Source: an uncultured Eubacteriales bacterium (lineage in GTDB: Bacteria; Bacillota; Clostridia; Christensenellales; Borkfalkiaceae). Taken from it: DNA of 64,000 nt. The position numbers and the translations under genes are program-made. The notes beneath the pieces are model-generated. The model was not told the origin of the DNA. It did no database searches and worked only from the letters and a program-made list of their open reading frames with translations. This document shows, one piece after another, positions 52,671-61,936 of this stretch. How positions within the stretch are numbered: the first letter of the stretch is position 1; each line of letters opens with the position of its first letter. Location of the stretch: NCBI GenBank assembly GCA_902767225.1, contig CACXGN010000003.1:1-64000 (forward strand), given 5' to 3'.

Positions 52671-52699
52671 AAGCCCTGCTGTTATTCAGCGGGGCTTTT
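52671..52699 (+). terminator. Terminator after pgmB
   Basis: An 11-bp stem (52671-52681 with 52687-52697) with one G-T pair and a short T tail. It overlaps the beginning of the XRE gene region. Confidence 0.7.
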
Positions 52700-52707
52700 A
52701 AGGTAAT

Positions 52708-52911
52708 ATGGAAACGATAGGGCAAAGGATAAAACAATTAAGAACGGAAGAAGGGCTTTCCCAAACGGCTTTTGCGGATAGGTTATGCACCACGCAAGAT
52801 ACCGTATCACTTTGGGAACTGGGTAAAAGCCTTCCCACGATAGAACTTCTTATAAAACTCTGCAAAACCTTTTCGGTCAGCGCAGATTATATTTTAGGTT
52901 TAGAAGGCTAA
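52708..52911 (+). CDS. Small XRE-family transcriptional regulator
   Basis: This 67-aa protein is essentially one Cro/CI-type helix-turn-helix domain (GQRIKQLRTEEGLSQTAFAD, QDTVSLWELGKSLPTIELL), ending in SADYILGLEG as in many single-domain regulators. There is no separate sensor domain. It lies between two terminators and has no clear promoter, so it is probably expressed by readthrough from pgmB or from a weak start. Target unknown. Confidence 0.82.
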   Translation: METIGQRIKQLRTEEGLSQTAFADRLCTTQDTVSLWELGKSLPTIELLIKLCKTFSVSADYILGLEG

Positions 52912-52913
52912 CT

Positions 52914-52942
52914 AAAAGCCCCGCTTGTCGCGGGGCTTTTTT
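52914..52942. terminator. Terminator between XRE and tetR genes
   Basis: AAAAGCCCCGC (52914-52924) pairs with GCGGGGCTTTT (52930-52940), with T runs on both strands. Confidence 0.82.
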
Positions 52943-52974
52943 ATCGTTTATCATATTCCTATTTGCGCATATAA

Positions 52975-53574
52975 TCAATCAAACAAGTTGATTATCGTTT
53001 TGCAAACCATTTTACACATTTCGTCGTAATCAATATATTCGTGTTTATCGAAAACGTATTCATGCGAAAAGGACTGAATTATATCCATAGAAAAATGCAC
53101 CTTTTCAACAAGGTTATCGGTTTTTAGTCCCAAAGACTGCAATTTGGCGGAAAATCTTATCGTGATTTCGTCTTCAAGCCCTATAAATTTTGCCGAAACA
53201 GCCTCGTCAGACCCCGCAAGGGAGTGAAGTGCTTCGTGGATTTTTTGGTTGTTTTTATGCGTTTTTATAACTTCCTGCAAAACTTTCGGCACGAGTTCGT
53301 TAAGGTCCGGCGTTTCTTTTAACATATCTAAAAGTTTTTCGAGCGGGGTAAACACGTTTTTAAGATAAATTTCTAAAACGCAAAGCAAAATATCGCGCTT
53401 ATCTTGAAAGTATCCGTAAACTATTCCGGTGGAAACGCCTGCGCGTTTTGCGATCTCCGCGGTGTTCGTTCCGTAATATCCGACTTCGGAAAACAGTTCG
53501 TATCCTGCCTGTATTATCCTTTTCTTTTTTTCGATCGACCGCTCTTGCCTAGGCTCTCTTACTTCGTTTTTCAT
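52975..53574 (-). CDS. TetR family regulator
   Basis: This 199-aa regulator has the N-terminal TetR helix-turn-helix (AEIAKRAGVSTGIVYGYFQDK) and a helical ligand domain. I start it at ATG 53574. The longer frame upstream reads through the promoter, and the -10 box lies only about 8 bases before this ATG, so the message is probably leaderless. It is divergent from the copper ATPase gene, and a 22-bp inverted repeat between them is its likely operator. Ligand unknown; copper sensing by a TetR protein would be unusual. Confidence 0.85.
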   Translation of the reverse strand: MKNEVREPRQERSIEKKKRIIQAGYELFSEVGYYGTNTAEIAKRAGVSTGIVYGYFQDKRDILLCVLEIYLKNVFTPLEKLLDMLKETPDLNELVPKVLQEVIKTHKNNQKIHEALHSLAGSDEAVSAKFIGLEDEITIRFSAKLQSLGLKTDNLVEKVHFSMDIIQSFSHEYVFDKHEYIDYDEMCKMVCKTIINLFD

Positions 53575-53581
53575 GAAAATT

Positions 53582-53610
53582 ATTATATCATACCAGAATA
53601 ATAAAATCAA
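53582..53610 (-). promoter_or_regulatory. Promoter of tetR
   Basis: On the minus strand TTGATT (53610-53605), a 17-bp spacer and TATAAT (53587-53582). Transcription should begin at or next to ATG 53574. Confidence 0.65.
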
Positions 53611-53619
53611 GAAAAAAAT

Positions 53620-53641
53620 AATATGAATAATATTTCATATT
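53620..53641. promoter_or_regulatory. Likely TetR operator
   Basis: AATATGAA (53620-53627) and TTCATATT (53634-53641) form a perfect 8-bp inverted repeat with a 6-bp centre. It ends 4 bp before the copA -35 box and lies upstream of the tetR -35. Confidence 0.6.
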
Positions 53642-53644
53642 TGC

Positions 53645-53673
53645 TTGACAATAATTTTTAGCGGCGGTATTAT
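53645..53673 (+). promoter_or_regulatory. Promoter of copA
   Basis: TTGACA (53645-53650), a 17-bp spacer and TATTAT (53668-53673). Start of transcription near 53680 leaves almost no leader before ATG 53684. Confidence 0.7.
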
Positions 53674-53683
53674 AATAATTAAA

Positions 53684-56113
53684 ATGGAATTAATGAAAAA
53701 GAAGTTTTTAATCGGCGGTATGAGTTGCGCCGCCTGTTCAAATACGGTTGAAAAAGCCGTCAATAAACTTGTCGGAATATCGAGCGCCGAAGTATCTTTG
53801 ATCGATAAAAGCATGGTCGTTATTTACGATGACGGTATAGTCGACGAAAAAGCGATAATTTCCGCAGTCGTTTCCGCGGGCTATACCGCGGCAATCTACA
53901 CGGAAAAACCCAAAAAAGACGAATATACTAAAAGCCTTTTAATGCGGTTTATTATATCCGGTGTTTTACTTATCGCCATTTTATACTTTTCTATGGGGCA
54001 AATGATAGGGCTAAAAGTTCCGAAGCCCATAATAAACGTTCCTATTCAGTTCGTGCTTTGCACTTTGGTGCTGGCTGTCAACTATAAGTTTTTCACAAGC
54101 GGAATAAGGGCAATGATCCATCTTTCCCCGAATATGGATACGCTTATCACGTTGGGGACTTTAACGGCGTATATTTACAGCGTTACTGTAAGCATAATAG
54201 CCTTTGCGAGCGGAAATATCGAGCACGTCGGGCACGATATGGAAGGGGGCGGATCAATAAAGGTATTTTTTATGTCTTCCGCTATGGTTTTCGTTTTCGT
54301 AACGTTCGGTAAATTTTTGGAAGAGTTGTCTAAAAAACGCACGGGCGACGCGATCGATAAACTTAATAAGTATATCCCCGATACGGTAACAGTTATAAAA
54401 AGCGGTGAAAAAATAAAAATTTCTCTTTCCGAACTTAAAAAGGGCGACACGGTAGTTATAAAAGCGGGGGATTACGTCCCTTGCGACGGCAGTATAATAA
54501 GCGGGCTTATAACGGTCGATAAATCCGCCATAACGGGCGAAAGTTTGCCCGAAGAAGTTAGCGAAAAAGGCGAAGTTTTGTCTGGAAGTATCGTTAAATC
54601 GGGCTATGCCGAGTTTACCGCCGAAAAGGTTGGGGGAGACGCGCTCTTTTCAAAAATTATAGAACGCGTTAAGTCTGCAAGCGCAAAAAAAGCGCCTATT
54701 CAAAGGCTTGCCGATAAAATTTCAGGCGTGTTCGTTCCGATTGTTACCGCGATCGCACTTGTGACTTTTATAGTCTGGATTTCGGTAACGGGCGATCTAT
54801 ACCGTTCGTTCAATTATATGATAGACGTTTTCGTAATTTCCTGCCCGTGCGCGCTGGGGCTTGCCACACCCGTCGCCGTGGTCGTTTCAACCGGGGTTGC
54901 GGCGTCTAACGGAATACTATTTAAAAACGCTGAAATTATTCAAAAGTCCGCCAAAATAAACGCCGTTCTGCTCGATAAAACGGCAACCCTTACCGAAGGA
55001 AAAGTTAAAGTAACCGAAGCGGTTTTTCTTAAGGACGAAGAATACTTAAAAAGAGTTTGCTATTCGTTAGAGGAAATGTCTAACCACCCGATGGCTGAAA
55101 GCATTAAAGAGTATTGCGGGCATGGAAACTTAAAGGTAGATAATTACGAGTATATTATAGGCAAAGGAATAAAGGGAAAAATAGATGGCAAGACCTATTT
55201 TTTAGGCAGCGCTAACCTTGTTTCTAGTTCCGATATTTTAGAAGGGGCGCAAGTTTATCTGTCGGAAGGCGAAAAAACTGTTGCCGCTTTTAAGTGTGCG
55301 GATACTTTAAAACCGAACGCCAAAGCCGCAATAGAGAAACTTTCCGAAATGAACGTTAAAACCGCGATGATCACGGGGGATAACTATTCGGTTGCCAAAA
55401 CCATTGCAAACGAGACTGGAATCGACGAATATTTTTACGAAGTTTTACCCGAAAACAAATTCCAAAAGGTGGAAGAATATAAGGAAAAGGGCTACGTTGT
55501 TGCGATGTGCGGAGACGGAATAAACGATTCGCCCGCGCTATCCGCGGCGGACGTGGGAATCGCTATGGGCACGGGAACGGATGTCGCTATCGACAGTTCG
55601 GACGTGGTTTTAGTCAGCGGAAACGTCGGCGCGATTTCAAAACTTATTAAAATTGCGAAAAAATCTTTAAGCGTTATAAAGGGCAATCTTTTCTGGGCGC
55701 TTATATATAACGTTATCGCAATCCCGATAGCGGCGGGGGCGTTATCAACGGTAGGCGTAAGCCTGTCTCCCGCAATATCCGCAGGGTGCATGTCATTAAG
55801 TTCTATCTTCGTCGTATTAAACGCTTTAAGGATAAACACATTGAGGGCAAAAACGGATAAAAAAACGGTTAATAAAAAAGAAGATTCAGATATTTTTGAA
55901 GGAGAAGAAGCTATGAAAATTTATATTGACGGTATGATGTGTAAACATTGTGCGGCGAAAGTTGAAGACGCGCTTATGAAAATTGACGGAGTGGAAAAGG
56001 TGAAAATAAACCTTAAAAAAGGCTTTGCCGAGATAAAGAAAGTCGAACTGCCGGAAAGTGTCGTTAAAAAAGCGGTGGAAGACGCGGGATATACTTTCGT
56101 TGAAATTAAATAA
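53684..56113 (+). CDS. copA: Copper-translocating P-type ATPase with N- and C-terminal HMA domains
   Basis: This 809-aa P1B-ATPase exports Cu(I). It has an N-terminal metal domain with CAAC at 15-18, membrane segments, the TGES actuator loop, the CPC metal site at 387-389, phosphorylated Asp431, HP in SNHPMAES, and the GDGINDSPAL hinge. The phosphorylation motif reads DKTATLT where the usual form is DKTGTLT. A second HMA domain with MCKHC is fused at the C-terminus. Inside the gene, AAGGAG sits eight bases before an in-frame ATG at 55913, which would release this domain as a free chaperone. Regulation is probably by the divergent TetR protein. Confidence 0.92.
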   Translation: MELMKKKFLIGGMSCAACSNTVEKAVNKLVGISSAEVSLIDKSMVVIYDDGIVDEKAIISAVVSAGYTAAIYTEKPKKDEYTKSLLMRFIISGVLLIAILYFSMGQMIGLKVPKPIINVPIQFVLCTLVLAVNYKFFTSGIRAMIHLSPNMDTLITLGTLTAYIYSVTVSIIAFASGNIEHVGHDMEGGGSIKVFFMSSAMVFVFVTFGKFLEELSKKRTGDAIDKLNKYIPDTVTVIKSGEKIKISLSELKKGDTVVIKAGDYVPCDGSIISGLITVDKSAITGESLPEEVSEKGEVLSGSIVKSGYAEFTAEKVGGDALFSKIIERVKSASAKKAPIQRLADKISGVFVPIVTAIALVTFIVWISVTGDLYRSFNYMIDVFVISCPCALGLATPVAVVVSTGVAASNGILFKNAEIIQKSAKINAVLLDKTATLTEGKVKVTEAVFLKDEEYLKRVCYSLEEMSNHPMAESIKEYCGHGNLKVDNYEYIIGKGIKGKIDGKTYFLGSANLVSSSDILEGAQVYLSEGEKTVAAFKCADTLKPNAKAAIEKLSEMNVKTAMITGDNYSVAKTIANETGIDEYFYEVLPENKFQKVEEYKEKGYVVAMCGDGINDSPALSAADVGIAMGTGTDVAIDSSDVVLVSGNVGAISKLIKIAKKSLSVIKGNLFWALIYNVIAIPIAAGALSTVGVSLSPAISAGCMSLSSIFVVLNALRINTLRAKTDKKTVNKKEDSDIFEGEEAMKIYIDGMMCKHCAAKVEDALMKIDGVEKVKINLKKGFAEIKKVELPESVVKKAVEDAGYTFVEIK
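55913..56113 (+). CDS. Possible internal-start CopZ-like copper chaperone (in frame within copA)
   Basis: AAGGAG (55899-55904), an 8-base gap and ATG 55913 in the copA frame would yield a 66-aa HMA protein beginning MKIYIDGMMCKHCAAK. Size and sequence match free CopZ chaperones. The preceding 20 or so codons are a charged linker (DKKTVNKKEDSDIFEGEE). Either one mRNA makes both proteins, or a former separate copZ became fused and its ribosome site remains. Confidence 0.5.
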   Translation: MKIYIDGMMCKHCAAKVEDALMKIDGVEKVKINLKKGFAEIKKVELPESVVKKAVEDAGYTFVEIK

Positions 56114-56135
56114 ATAAAATATTAAAAAGAAAAAT

Positions 56136-56165
56136 AAAGTCCTGAAAATTTCGGGGCTTTATTTT
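56136..56165 (+). terminator. Terminator of copA
   Basis: AAAGTCC and GGGGCTTT pair, with one G-T pair, around an A/T-rich centre, followed by ATTTTTG. Confidence 0.65.
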
Positions 56166-56197
56166 TGTTTAATGCCGCAAAAATGTAGTTTATGCAC

Positions 56198-56226
56198 TTG
56201 AAAACAGACACAATATATTGTATAAT
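56198..56226 (+). promoter_or_regulatory. Promoter of the parE-parC operon
   Basis: TTGAAA (56198-56203), a 17-bp spacer and TATAAT (56221-56226), followed by TGGAGA before ATG 56262. Confidence 0.75.
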
Positions 56227-56261
56227 AAAAAAGATTTTTGAAAATAATACTTGGAGATAAA

Positions 56262-58211
56262 ATGGCAAAAAACACTTATAAAGCGGAAGATATTAAAATA
56301 CTCGAAGGGCTTGACGCAGTAAGAACGCGCCCCGGTATGTATATCGGAACTACCAGCGTTAAAGGGCTTCACCATATTCTTTGGGAGATCGTGGATAACG
56401 CGGTTGACGAGGCTGCAAACGGCTATGCGAATAAGATTGACATAGTTATATACGCAGACGGAAGCGCATCTGTTGAAGATAACGGAAGGGGTATTCCTAC
56501 CGATATCCACTCAAAAGCGGGCGTTTCGGGCGTGCAAGTCGTTTTTACTCAACTTCACGCGGGTGGCAAGTTCGATTCTGATAGCTATAACTATTCGGGC
56601 GGTCTGCACGGGGTAGGCGCGTCGGTAACTAATGCGCTTTCCGAGTGGCTGGAAGTCGAAGTATATAAAAACACCGTATATAAAATGTCTTTTAAAAGTT
56701 TTCTCGATAAAGAGACGGGGAAAATCCGCTCCGGCGTTCCGGTTGCACCTTTAAAAGACACCAAGGAAAAGACGAAAAAGAAAGGAACTTTTGTCCGCTT
56801 TATGCCGGACGCAAGGGTGTTTGAAACTATCGTATGGAACGCGGACACGATTGTTAAAAGGATAAAGGAACTTGCCTTTTTGAATAAAGGGTTAGAGATA
56901 AATTTTCACGACGAACGGACGAATATTTACCATAGATTTAAATACGAAGGCGGAATTGTTGACTTCGTTAAATACTTAAACGAAGGGAAACAAACCTTAT
57001 ACCCCGAGCCACTTTACGCGCAGGCGGAAAAGGACGGTATTTTAGTGGAGTTCGCGATACAGCATACCACGGCATACGTAGATAGTATCTGTTCTTACGT
57101 AAACAATATCCCGACGGGTGAAGGTGGTATGCACGAAACGGGGTTCCGTTCGGGGCTGACCCGTTCTTTTAACGACTTTGCCCGCGAAAAGAACATATTA
57201 AAGGATAAAGACGATAACCTTTTGGGCGACGACTTTAAAGAAGGGCTTACCGCAATACTGTCTATCAAGATGAAAAACGTTCAGTTCGAGGGGCAGACCA
57301 AAACCAAACTCGGCAACCCCGAGGCTCGCCCAGCCGTAGAATACGTTACGGTGAACGAACTTGAAACGCTGACCAAAAACAAAAAACTTTCAAAGACGTT
57401 TGAAACTATAATAAATAAGGCGATGGGCGCGGCGAAAGTCCGCCTTGCCGCAAAAAAAGCAAAAGAGATCGCAAGGGCGTCAAAAAGCATAGAAGCGCAA
57501 ACGCTCGTCGGTAAACTTGCGTCTTGCTCGGGAAGAAAGCCCGAACTTAACGAACTGTTTATAGTAGAAGGCGATTCTGCGGGCGGCAGCGCCAAAAAGG
57601 CGAGAGACCGCAGATATCAGGCAATATTGCCCCTTCGCGGAAAACCGCTTAACGTAGAGAAAAAGAAACTTGATCAGATTTTGCAGAACGAAGAGATAAG
57701 AACCATAATTTCCGCGCTCGGCACGGGGATAGGCTCGGAATTCGATATTGAAAATTTAAAATATCATAAAGTCATAATTCTGTCCGACGCGGACGTAGAC
57801 GGCTATCACATAAGAATACTTTTATTAACATTCTTTTTCAGGTATATGAAAGACCTAATAAACGAAGGGCACGTGTATATAGGTATGCCGCCGCTATACG
57901 GCGTTAAAAAGGGCAAAACCGAAGAATACGCATATGACGACGCCGAACTTAAAAAGGTTCAGGAAAAAGTCGGTAGGGGTGCGGAAATTCAGCGTTATAA
58001 AGGTCTTGGCGAAATGGACGCATCTCAGCTTTGGGAAACCACAATGGATCCCGAAAAGCGCAGTCTCATCAGGGTTACTATCGAAGACGCGGCAGAAGCG
58101 GATAGGCTTATCACCATTTTGATGGGCGACGAAGTAACCGAAAGAAAGAAATATATCTTTGAAAATTCAGACTTTAACCGCGAAGACACTTTCGCTAAAA
58201 TAAAACGCTAA
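56262..58211 (+). CDS. parE: Type IIA topoisomerase subunit B (ParE/GyrB)
   Basis: This 649-aa ATPase subunit has the GHKL motifs EIVDNAVDEA, EDNGRGIP and SGGLHGVGASVTNAL, and the TOPRIM motifs LFIVEGDSAGG and LSDADVDGYHIR. I start it at ATG 56262 (MAKNTYKAEDIKILEGLDAV) with GGAG upstream. It pairs with the A subunit 13 bp downstream. I favour topoisomerase IV because no dnaA, recF or other origin genes are nearby, where gyrBA normally lies in this group; gyrase is not excluded by sequence. Confidence 0.85.
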   Translation: MAKNTYKAEDIKILEGLDAVRTRPGMYIGTTSVKGLHHILWEIVDNAVDEAANGYANKIDIVIYADGSASVEDNGRGIPTDIHSKAGVSGVQVVFTQLHAGGKFDSDSYNYSGGLHGVGASVTNALSEWLEVEVYKNTVYKMSFKSFLDKETGKIRSGVPVAPLKDTKEKTKKKGTFVRFMPDARVFETIVWNADTIVKRIKELAFLNKGLEINFHDERTNIYHRFKYEGGIVDFVKYLNEGKQTLYPEPLYAQAEKDGILVEFAIQHTTAYVDSICSYVNNIPTGEGGMHETGFRSGLTRSFNDFAREKNILKDKDDNLLGDDFKEGLTAILSIKMKNVQFEGQTKTKLGNPEARPAVEYVTVNELETLTKNKKLSKTFETIINKAMGAAKVRLAAKKAKEIARASKSIEAQTLVGKLASCSGRKPELNELFIVEGDSAGGSAKKARDRRYQAILPLRGKPLNVEKKKLDQILQNEEIRTIISALGTGIGSEFDIENLKYHKVIILSDADVDGYHIRILLLTFFFRYMKDLINEGHVYIGMPPLYGVKKGKTEEYAYDDAELKKVQEKVGRGAEIQRYKGLGEMDASQLWETTMDPEKRSLIRVTIEDAAEADRLITILMGDEVTERKKYIFENSDFNREDTFAKIKR

Positions 58212-58224
58212 GGGGGAACGATAA

Positions 58225-60642
58225 ATGGATAACGAAAAAGGATTCGTGTTTACGTCCCTTGACGACGTGTTTAAAAAGTCAATGATAGCCTATGCGGAAG
58301 ACGTTATATTAGATCGCGCTCTTCCAAGGGTGGAAGACGGCTTAAAACCCGTGCAGAGAAGAATACTCTTCGATATGTATGAAAATGGGCTTTATCCGGA
58401 CAAGCAACATAAAAAGTGCGCCAAGATCGTCGGTGACTGCTTGGGTAAGTATCATCCGCACGGCGACTCTTCCGTTTACGGGGCGCTAGTCCGTATGGCG
58501 CAGGATTTTAATATGCGTATTCCGCTTATTAACGGACACGGTAACTTCGGAACGGTAGACGGCGACGGGGCGGCGGCTTATAGGTATACCGAGGCAAGAC
58601 TTTCTCCGCTTGCGATGGAACTATTGCGCGATATCGATAAAGATACCGTGAACTTTTCGCTTAACTTCGACGATACACTAAAAGAGCCGGACACTTTGCC
58701 AGGAAGATTTCCTAACCTTTTGGTCAACGGCGCTATGGGTATAGCGGTAGGTCTTGCGACGAATATTCCAACTCATAACCTATCCGAAGTTATAAACGGA
58801 ACGGTGGCGTATATTGATAATCCCAAGATTTCTCTTAAAGAGATGATGAAGTATATAAAAGCCCCCGACTTCCCGACCGGCGGTTACATAATCGCGGGGG
58901 ACGAACTTATAGAGGCTTATAAAACGGGAAAGGGAAAAATCAAGATAAGAGCCCGCGTTACGATTGAAAAAGAGAGCGGGGACAAGGAAAACCTTGTTAT
59001 ATCCGAACTTCCGTATCAGGTAAATAAATCCGAACTTTTAAAAAAGATAGTTGAATTAAAGGAAAACAAAAAGGATATTTTGGGCGGAATAGGCGACGTT
59101 GTAGACGAATCGGACAGAGACGGCATGCGCGCCGTTATAAAGCTTAAAAAAGACGCAGACGCTAAAAAGATTTTGGCATACCTTTATAAAAACACCGATT
59201 TAGAAACTTCTTTCGGCATAAATATGGTGGCGATCGCCAACGGTAAACCGTGTCAGTTGGGGCTTTTAGATATTATCTCTTACTACGTAAACTACCAAAG
59301 AGAAGTTATTCTTCGCCGCAGCAAGTTCGACTTAGAGCGTGCAAAAGAGCGCGCCCACATCTTGGAAGGGCTTATCATCGCCGTTAAAAATATCGACGAA
59401 GTAGTAAAGATCATAAAGAACGCCGACAACACCGCCGACGCCAAAGAAAAACTTAAAAAGCGGTTTACGTTATCGGACGTTCAGGCGCAGGCGATCCTTG
59501 ATTTAAGGCTTGCAAGACTAACTAAACTTGAAGTAAATAAGTTAGAAGAAGAACTTAAAGAACTTAAAATAAGGATAAAAGAACTGACTGAAATCGTTAA
59601 CAGCAAACAAAAGCAGATGGAAGTCGTTAAAAAAGAACTTATCGAGATTAAGAAAAAGCACGGCGACGACAGAAGAACCAACCTTATCGTCGGCGGGGAA
59701 GAGATAAAAATCGAAAACGTCGAAAAAGAGTTAAAGCAGATAGACGATTTAGTTGTTGCCGTAACCAAAGGCGGAACGATTAAGAAAATGACCGCCAAAA
59801 ACTATAAGGCAAGCGATAAAGGATTAAAGAGTTCTACGCAAGAAGACGAGTTTATTATTGCGCTTACAGAGGCTAAGAGCGATATGACGCTTATGGCGTT
59901 TACAAATCTCGGTAATTGCTGCAAGATCGATTTAGAGATAACCCCAGAGTGCAGATTCCGCGATAAGGGCATTAAGTTTAATTCCGTTTGCAAAGACGCG
60001 GCAAGGAACGAATATCCCGTTTCGCTTTTCGCGGTATACGAAAACACACTTCCTACCGGTAACCTTTTGTTCTTCACCAAAGACGGACTGATAAAAAAGA
60101 CCGAGTGGAGCGAATACAACGTTATTAAGCCATACTATCAGGCGATAAAACTTAAAGACGGCGACGAACTTATATCGGTTCAACAAGACTTGCCGGATAC
60201 CACTATCGCGTATATCACCGAAGAAGGGCTTGCATTAAACGCGCTTAAAGACGATATACCCGTCCAAGGCAGAGTTGCGGGCGGCGTTAAGGGAATTAAA
60301 CTTAACGATAAAGACAAGATAAAATTTGTTTCGCAAGTAGACGAAGAAGGCGAGTTTGTTATAATCACCGACTGCGGGTTCTATAAACGAGTTATTTCAA
60401 GCGAAATAGAGCCTATGGCAAGATACCGTAAGGGAATAAAGATAGTCGAACTCGGCAAAGAAGCGAAAGTCGTTTACGCGGGCTACGTTAAAGACCCGTT
60501 CGACCTTGCTGTGATAGACGATTTCGGCGTGGCGTTTTCGGTCAACACCGAAGATATGCCGATAGAGAATAGAACCACAAAGGGTAAAACCTTAAAGAAC
60601 GAAAACAAAAAACGCCACCCCTTGTCGGTTTATAAGATATAA
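58225..60642 (+). CDS. parC: Type IIA topoisomerase subunit A (ParC/GyrA)
   Basis: This 805-aa breakage-reunion subunit has active-site Tyr121 in [12 protein letters not shown]. The quinolone-resistance region [21 protein letters not shown] is intact. A coiled-coil arm spans about 425-480. The C-terminal beta-pinwheel contains [13 protein letters not shown] in place of a canonical QRRGGKG GyrA box, which favours ParC. GGGGGAA precedes the ATG. It forms an operon with parE and ends before a bidirectional terminator. Confidence 0.85.
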   Translation: MDNEKGFVFTSLDDVFKKSMIAYAEDVILDRALPRVEDGLKPVQRRILFDMYENGLYPDKQHKKCAKIVGDCLGKYHPHGDSSVYGALVRMAQDFNMRIPLINGHGNFGTVDGDGAAAYRYTEARLSPLAMELLRDIDKDTVNFSLNFDDTLKEPDTLPGRFPNLLVNGAMGIAVGLATNIPTHNLSEVINGTVAYIDNPKISLKEMMKYIKAPDFPTGGYIIAGDELIEAYKTGKGKIKIRARVTIEKESGDKENLVISELPYQVNKSELLKKIVELKENKKDILGGIGDVVDESDRDGMRAVIKLKKDADAKKILAYLYKNTDLETSFGINMVAIANGKPCQLGLLDIISYYVNYQREVILRRSKFDLERAKERAHILEGLIIAVKNIDEVVKIIKNADNTADAKEKLKKRFTLSDVQAQAILDLRLARLTKLEVNKLEEELKELKIRIKELTEIVNSKQKQMEVVKKELIEIKKKHGDDRRTNLIVGGEEIKIENVEKELKQIDDLVVAVTKGGTIKKMTAKNYKASDKGLKSSTQEDEFIIALTEAKSDMTLMAFTNLGNCCKIDLEITPECRFRDKGIKFNSVCKDAARNEYPVSLFAVYENTLPTGNLLFFTKDGLIKKTEWSEYNVIKPYYQAIKLKDGDELISVQQDLPDTTIAYITEEGLALNALKDDIPVQGRVAGGVKGIKLNDKDKIKFVSQVDEEGEFVIITDCGFYKRVISSEIEPMARYRKGIKIVELGKEAKVVYAGYVKDPFDLAVIDDFGVAFSVNTEDMPIENRTTKGKTLKNENKKRHPLSVYKI

Positions 60643-60651
60643 AACATAATA

Positions 60652-60680
60652 AAAAAGACAGCGAAGTTCGCTGTCTTTTT
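60652..60680. terminator. Bidirectional terminator between parC and ychF
   Basis: AAAAAGACAGCGAA pairs with TTCGCTGTCTTTTT, with T runs on both strands. Confidence 0.85.
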
Positions 60681-60715
60681 ATATACAAAAATTTTTATTT
60701 AATAAGTAAAACTGA

Positions 60716-61813
60716 TTAAACGTTAAATCTGAAAAGCACTACGTCGCCGTCTTTTATAACGTAATCTTTACCTTCGGAACGCACCTTTCCTTTTTCTTTT
60801 GCGGCGTTAAAAGATCCGAGTTCCACAAGATTTTCGTAACTGACGATTTCCGCTCTGATAAATCCGCGTTCAAAATCGCTGTGGATTTTACCTGCTGCCT
60901 GCGGGGCTTTGGTGCCGTTTTCTATCGTCCACGCGCGCACTTCTTTTTCGCCGGCGGTAAGATAACTTATAAGTCCCAAAATTTTATAGGACGCTTTTAT
61001 CAGTTTTGAAAGCCCGCTCTCTTTTAGCCCCAACTCTTCCAAAAACATTGCCTTTTCGTCTTCCGGCAGGGTAGAGAGTTCTTCTTCCGCTTTTGCGCAT
61101 ATTACCATAAATTCGGCGTTTTCGCCATAAGCGAACTCTTTAACTTTTTTTGCGAGCGGGATTTCTTCCGCGTCTTTCCCCATATCCGTTTCACCCACGT
61201 TTGCGGTATAAATAACCGGCTTATCGGTTAGTAAAAACAAGTCTTTAAGATAGGCTTTTTCATCTTCCGAAACGTCAAGCGTTCTTGCGGGCTTGCCGCT
61301 CTCTAAATGCGCGTAAAGTTTAGATAAAAAGTCCGATTCAACTTTATACTTTTTATCGCCCGTCTTTATCATAGAAATGGCTTTATCCAGCCGCTTTTTC
61401 ACCGAATCCATATCGGCGAAGATAAGTTCCAAATTTATCGTTTCTATGTCGCGAAGGGGATCTACCGTGCTTTCGACGTGGGTAACGTTTTCGTCTTCAA
61501 AACATCTGACGACGTGAACAATCGCGTCCGTTTCCCTTATATTTGCCAAAAACTTATTGCCAAGCCCTTCGCCCTTGCTGGCGCCCTTAACAAGCCCCGC
61601 GATATCCACGAATTCAACGACGGCGGGGGTGATCTTTTTGGTGTTATACATTTTGCCCAAAACGTCAAGGCGGTTATCCGGAACGGCTACCACGCCGACG
61701 TTAGGTTCTATCGTGCAAAAAGGGTAGTTGGCGCATTCCGCACCGGCTTTGGTTATTGCGTTAAAAAGGGTTGATTTGCCTACGTTCGGCAGTCCGACGA
61801 CTCCTAATTTCAT
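60716..61813 (-). CDS. ychF: Ribosome-associated ATPase YchF
   Basis: This 365-aa OBG-type P-loop protein has [16 protein letters not shown] at the N-terminus, [20 protein letters not shown], and a C-terminal TGS domain ending in [15 protein letters not shown]. YchF/Ola1 proteins prefer ATP because the usual NKxD is altered; the corresponding place reads YTANVGE. It is linked to ribosomes and oxidative stress. Single gene with its own promoter. Confidence 0.95.
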   Translation of the reverse strand: MKLGVVGLPNVGKSTLFNAITKAGAECANYPFCTIEPNVGVVAVPDNRLDVLGKMYNTKKITPAVVEFVDIAGLVKGASKGEGLGNKFLANIRETDAIVHVVRCFEDENVTHVESTVDPLRDIETINLELIFADMDSVKKRLDKAISMIKTGDKKYKVESDFLSKLYAHLESGKPARTLDVSEDEKAYLKDLFLLTDKPVIYTANVGETDMGKDAEEIPLAKKVKEFAYGENAEFMVICAKAEEELSTLPEDEKAMFLEELGLKESGLSKLIKASYKILGLISYLTAGEKEVRAWTIENGTKAPQAAGKIHSDFERGFIRAEIVSYENLVELGSFNAAKEKGKVRSEGKDYVIKDGDVVLFRFNV

Positions 61814-61845
61814 TTTTTTCTCCGTAAAGTTAAAATATATAAATA

Positions 61846-61874
61846 ATTATAATCCAAAATAAAATTAAAAACAA
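61846..61874 (-). promoter_or_regulatory. Promoter of ychF
   Basis: On the minus strand TTGTTT (61874-61869), a 17-bp spacer and TATAAT (61851-61846); ACGGAG follows before ATG. Confidence 0.7.
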
Positions 61875-61883
61875 GTTTTTGAT

Positions 61884-61913
61884 TTGCTTTTCACGTAAAA
61901 TATATGATATTAT
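61884..61913 (+). promoter_or_regulatory. Promoter of argS
   Basis: TTGCTT (61884-61889), an 18-bp spacer and TATTAT (61908-61913), 24 bp before ATG 61937. It nearly abuts the divergent ychF promoter. No T-box leader fits in this space. Confidence 0.55.
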
Positions 61914-61936
61914 ATTAAAGTAAATAAAGGATAGTT

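Noticed and set aside
56190-60642. Replication origin next to gyrB-gyrA
   Set aside because: There is no dnaA, dnaN or recF, and I saw no cluster of DnaA boxes; the pair is better read as topoisomerase IV.
61820-61936. T-box riboswitch before argS
   Set aside because: The gap to ychF is too short and A/T-rich, with no T-box or specifier stem pattern.
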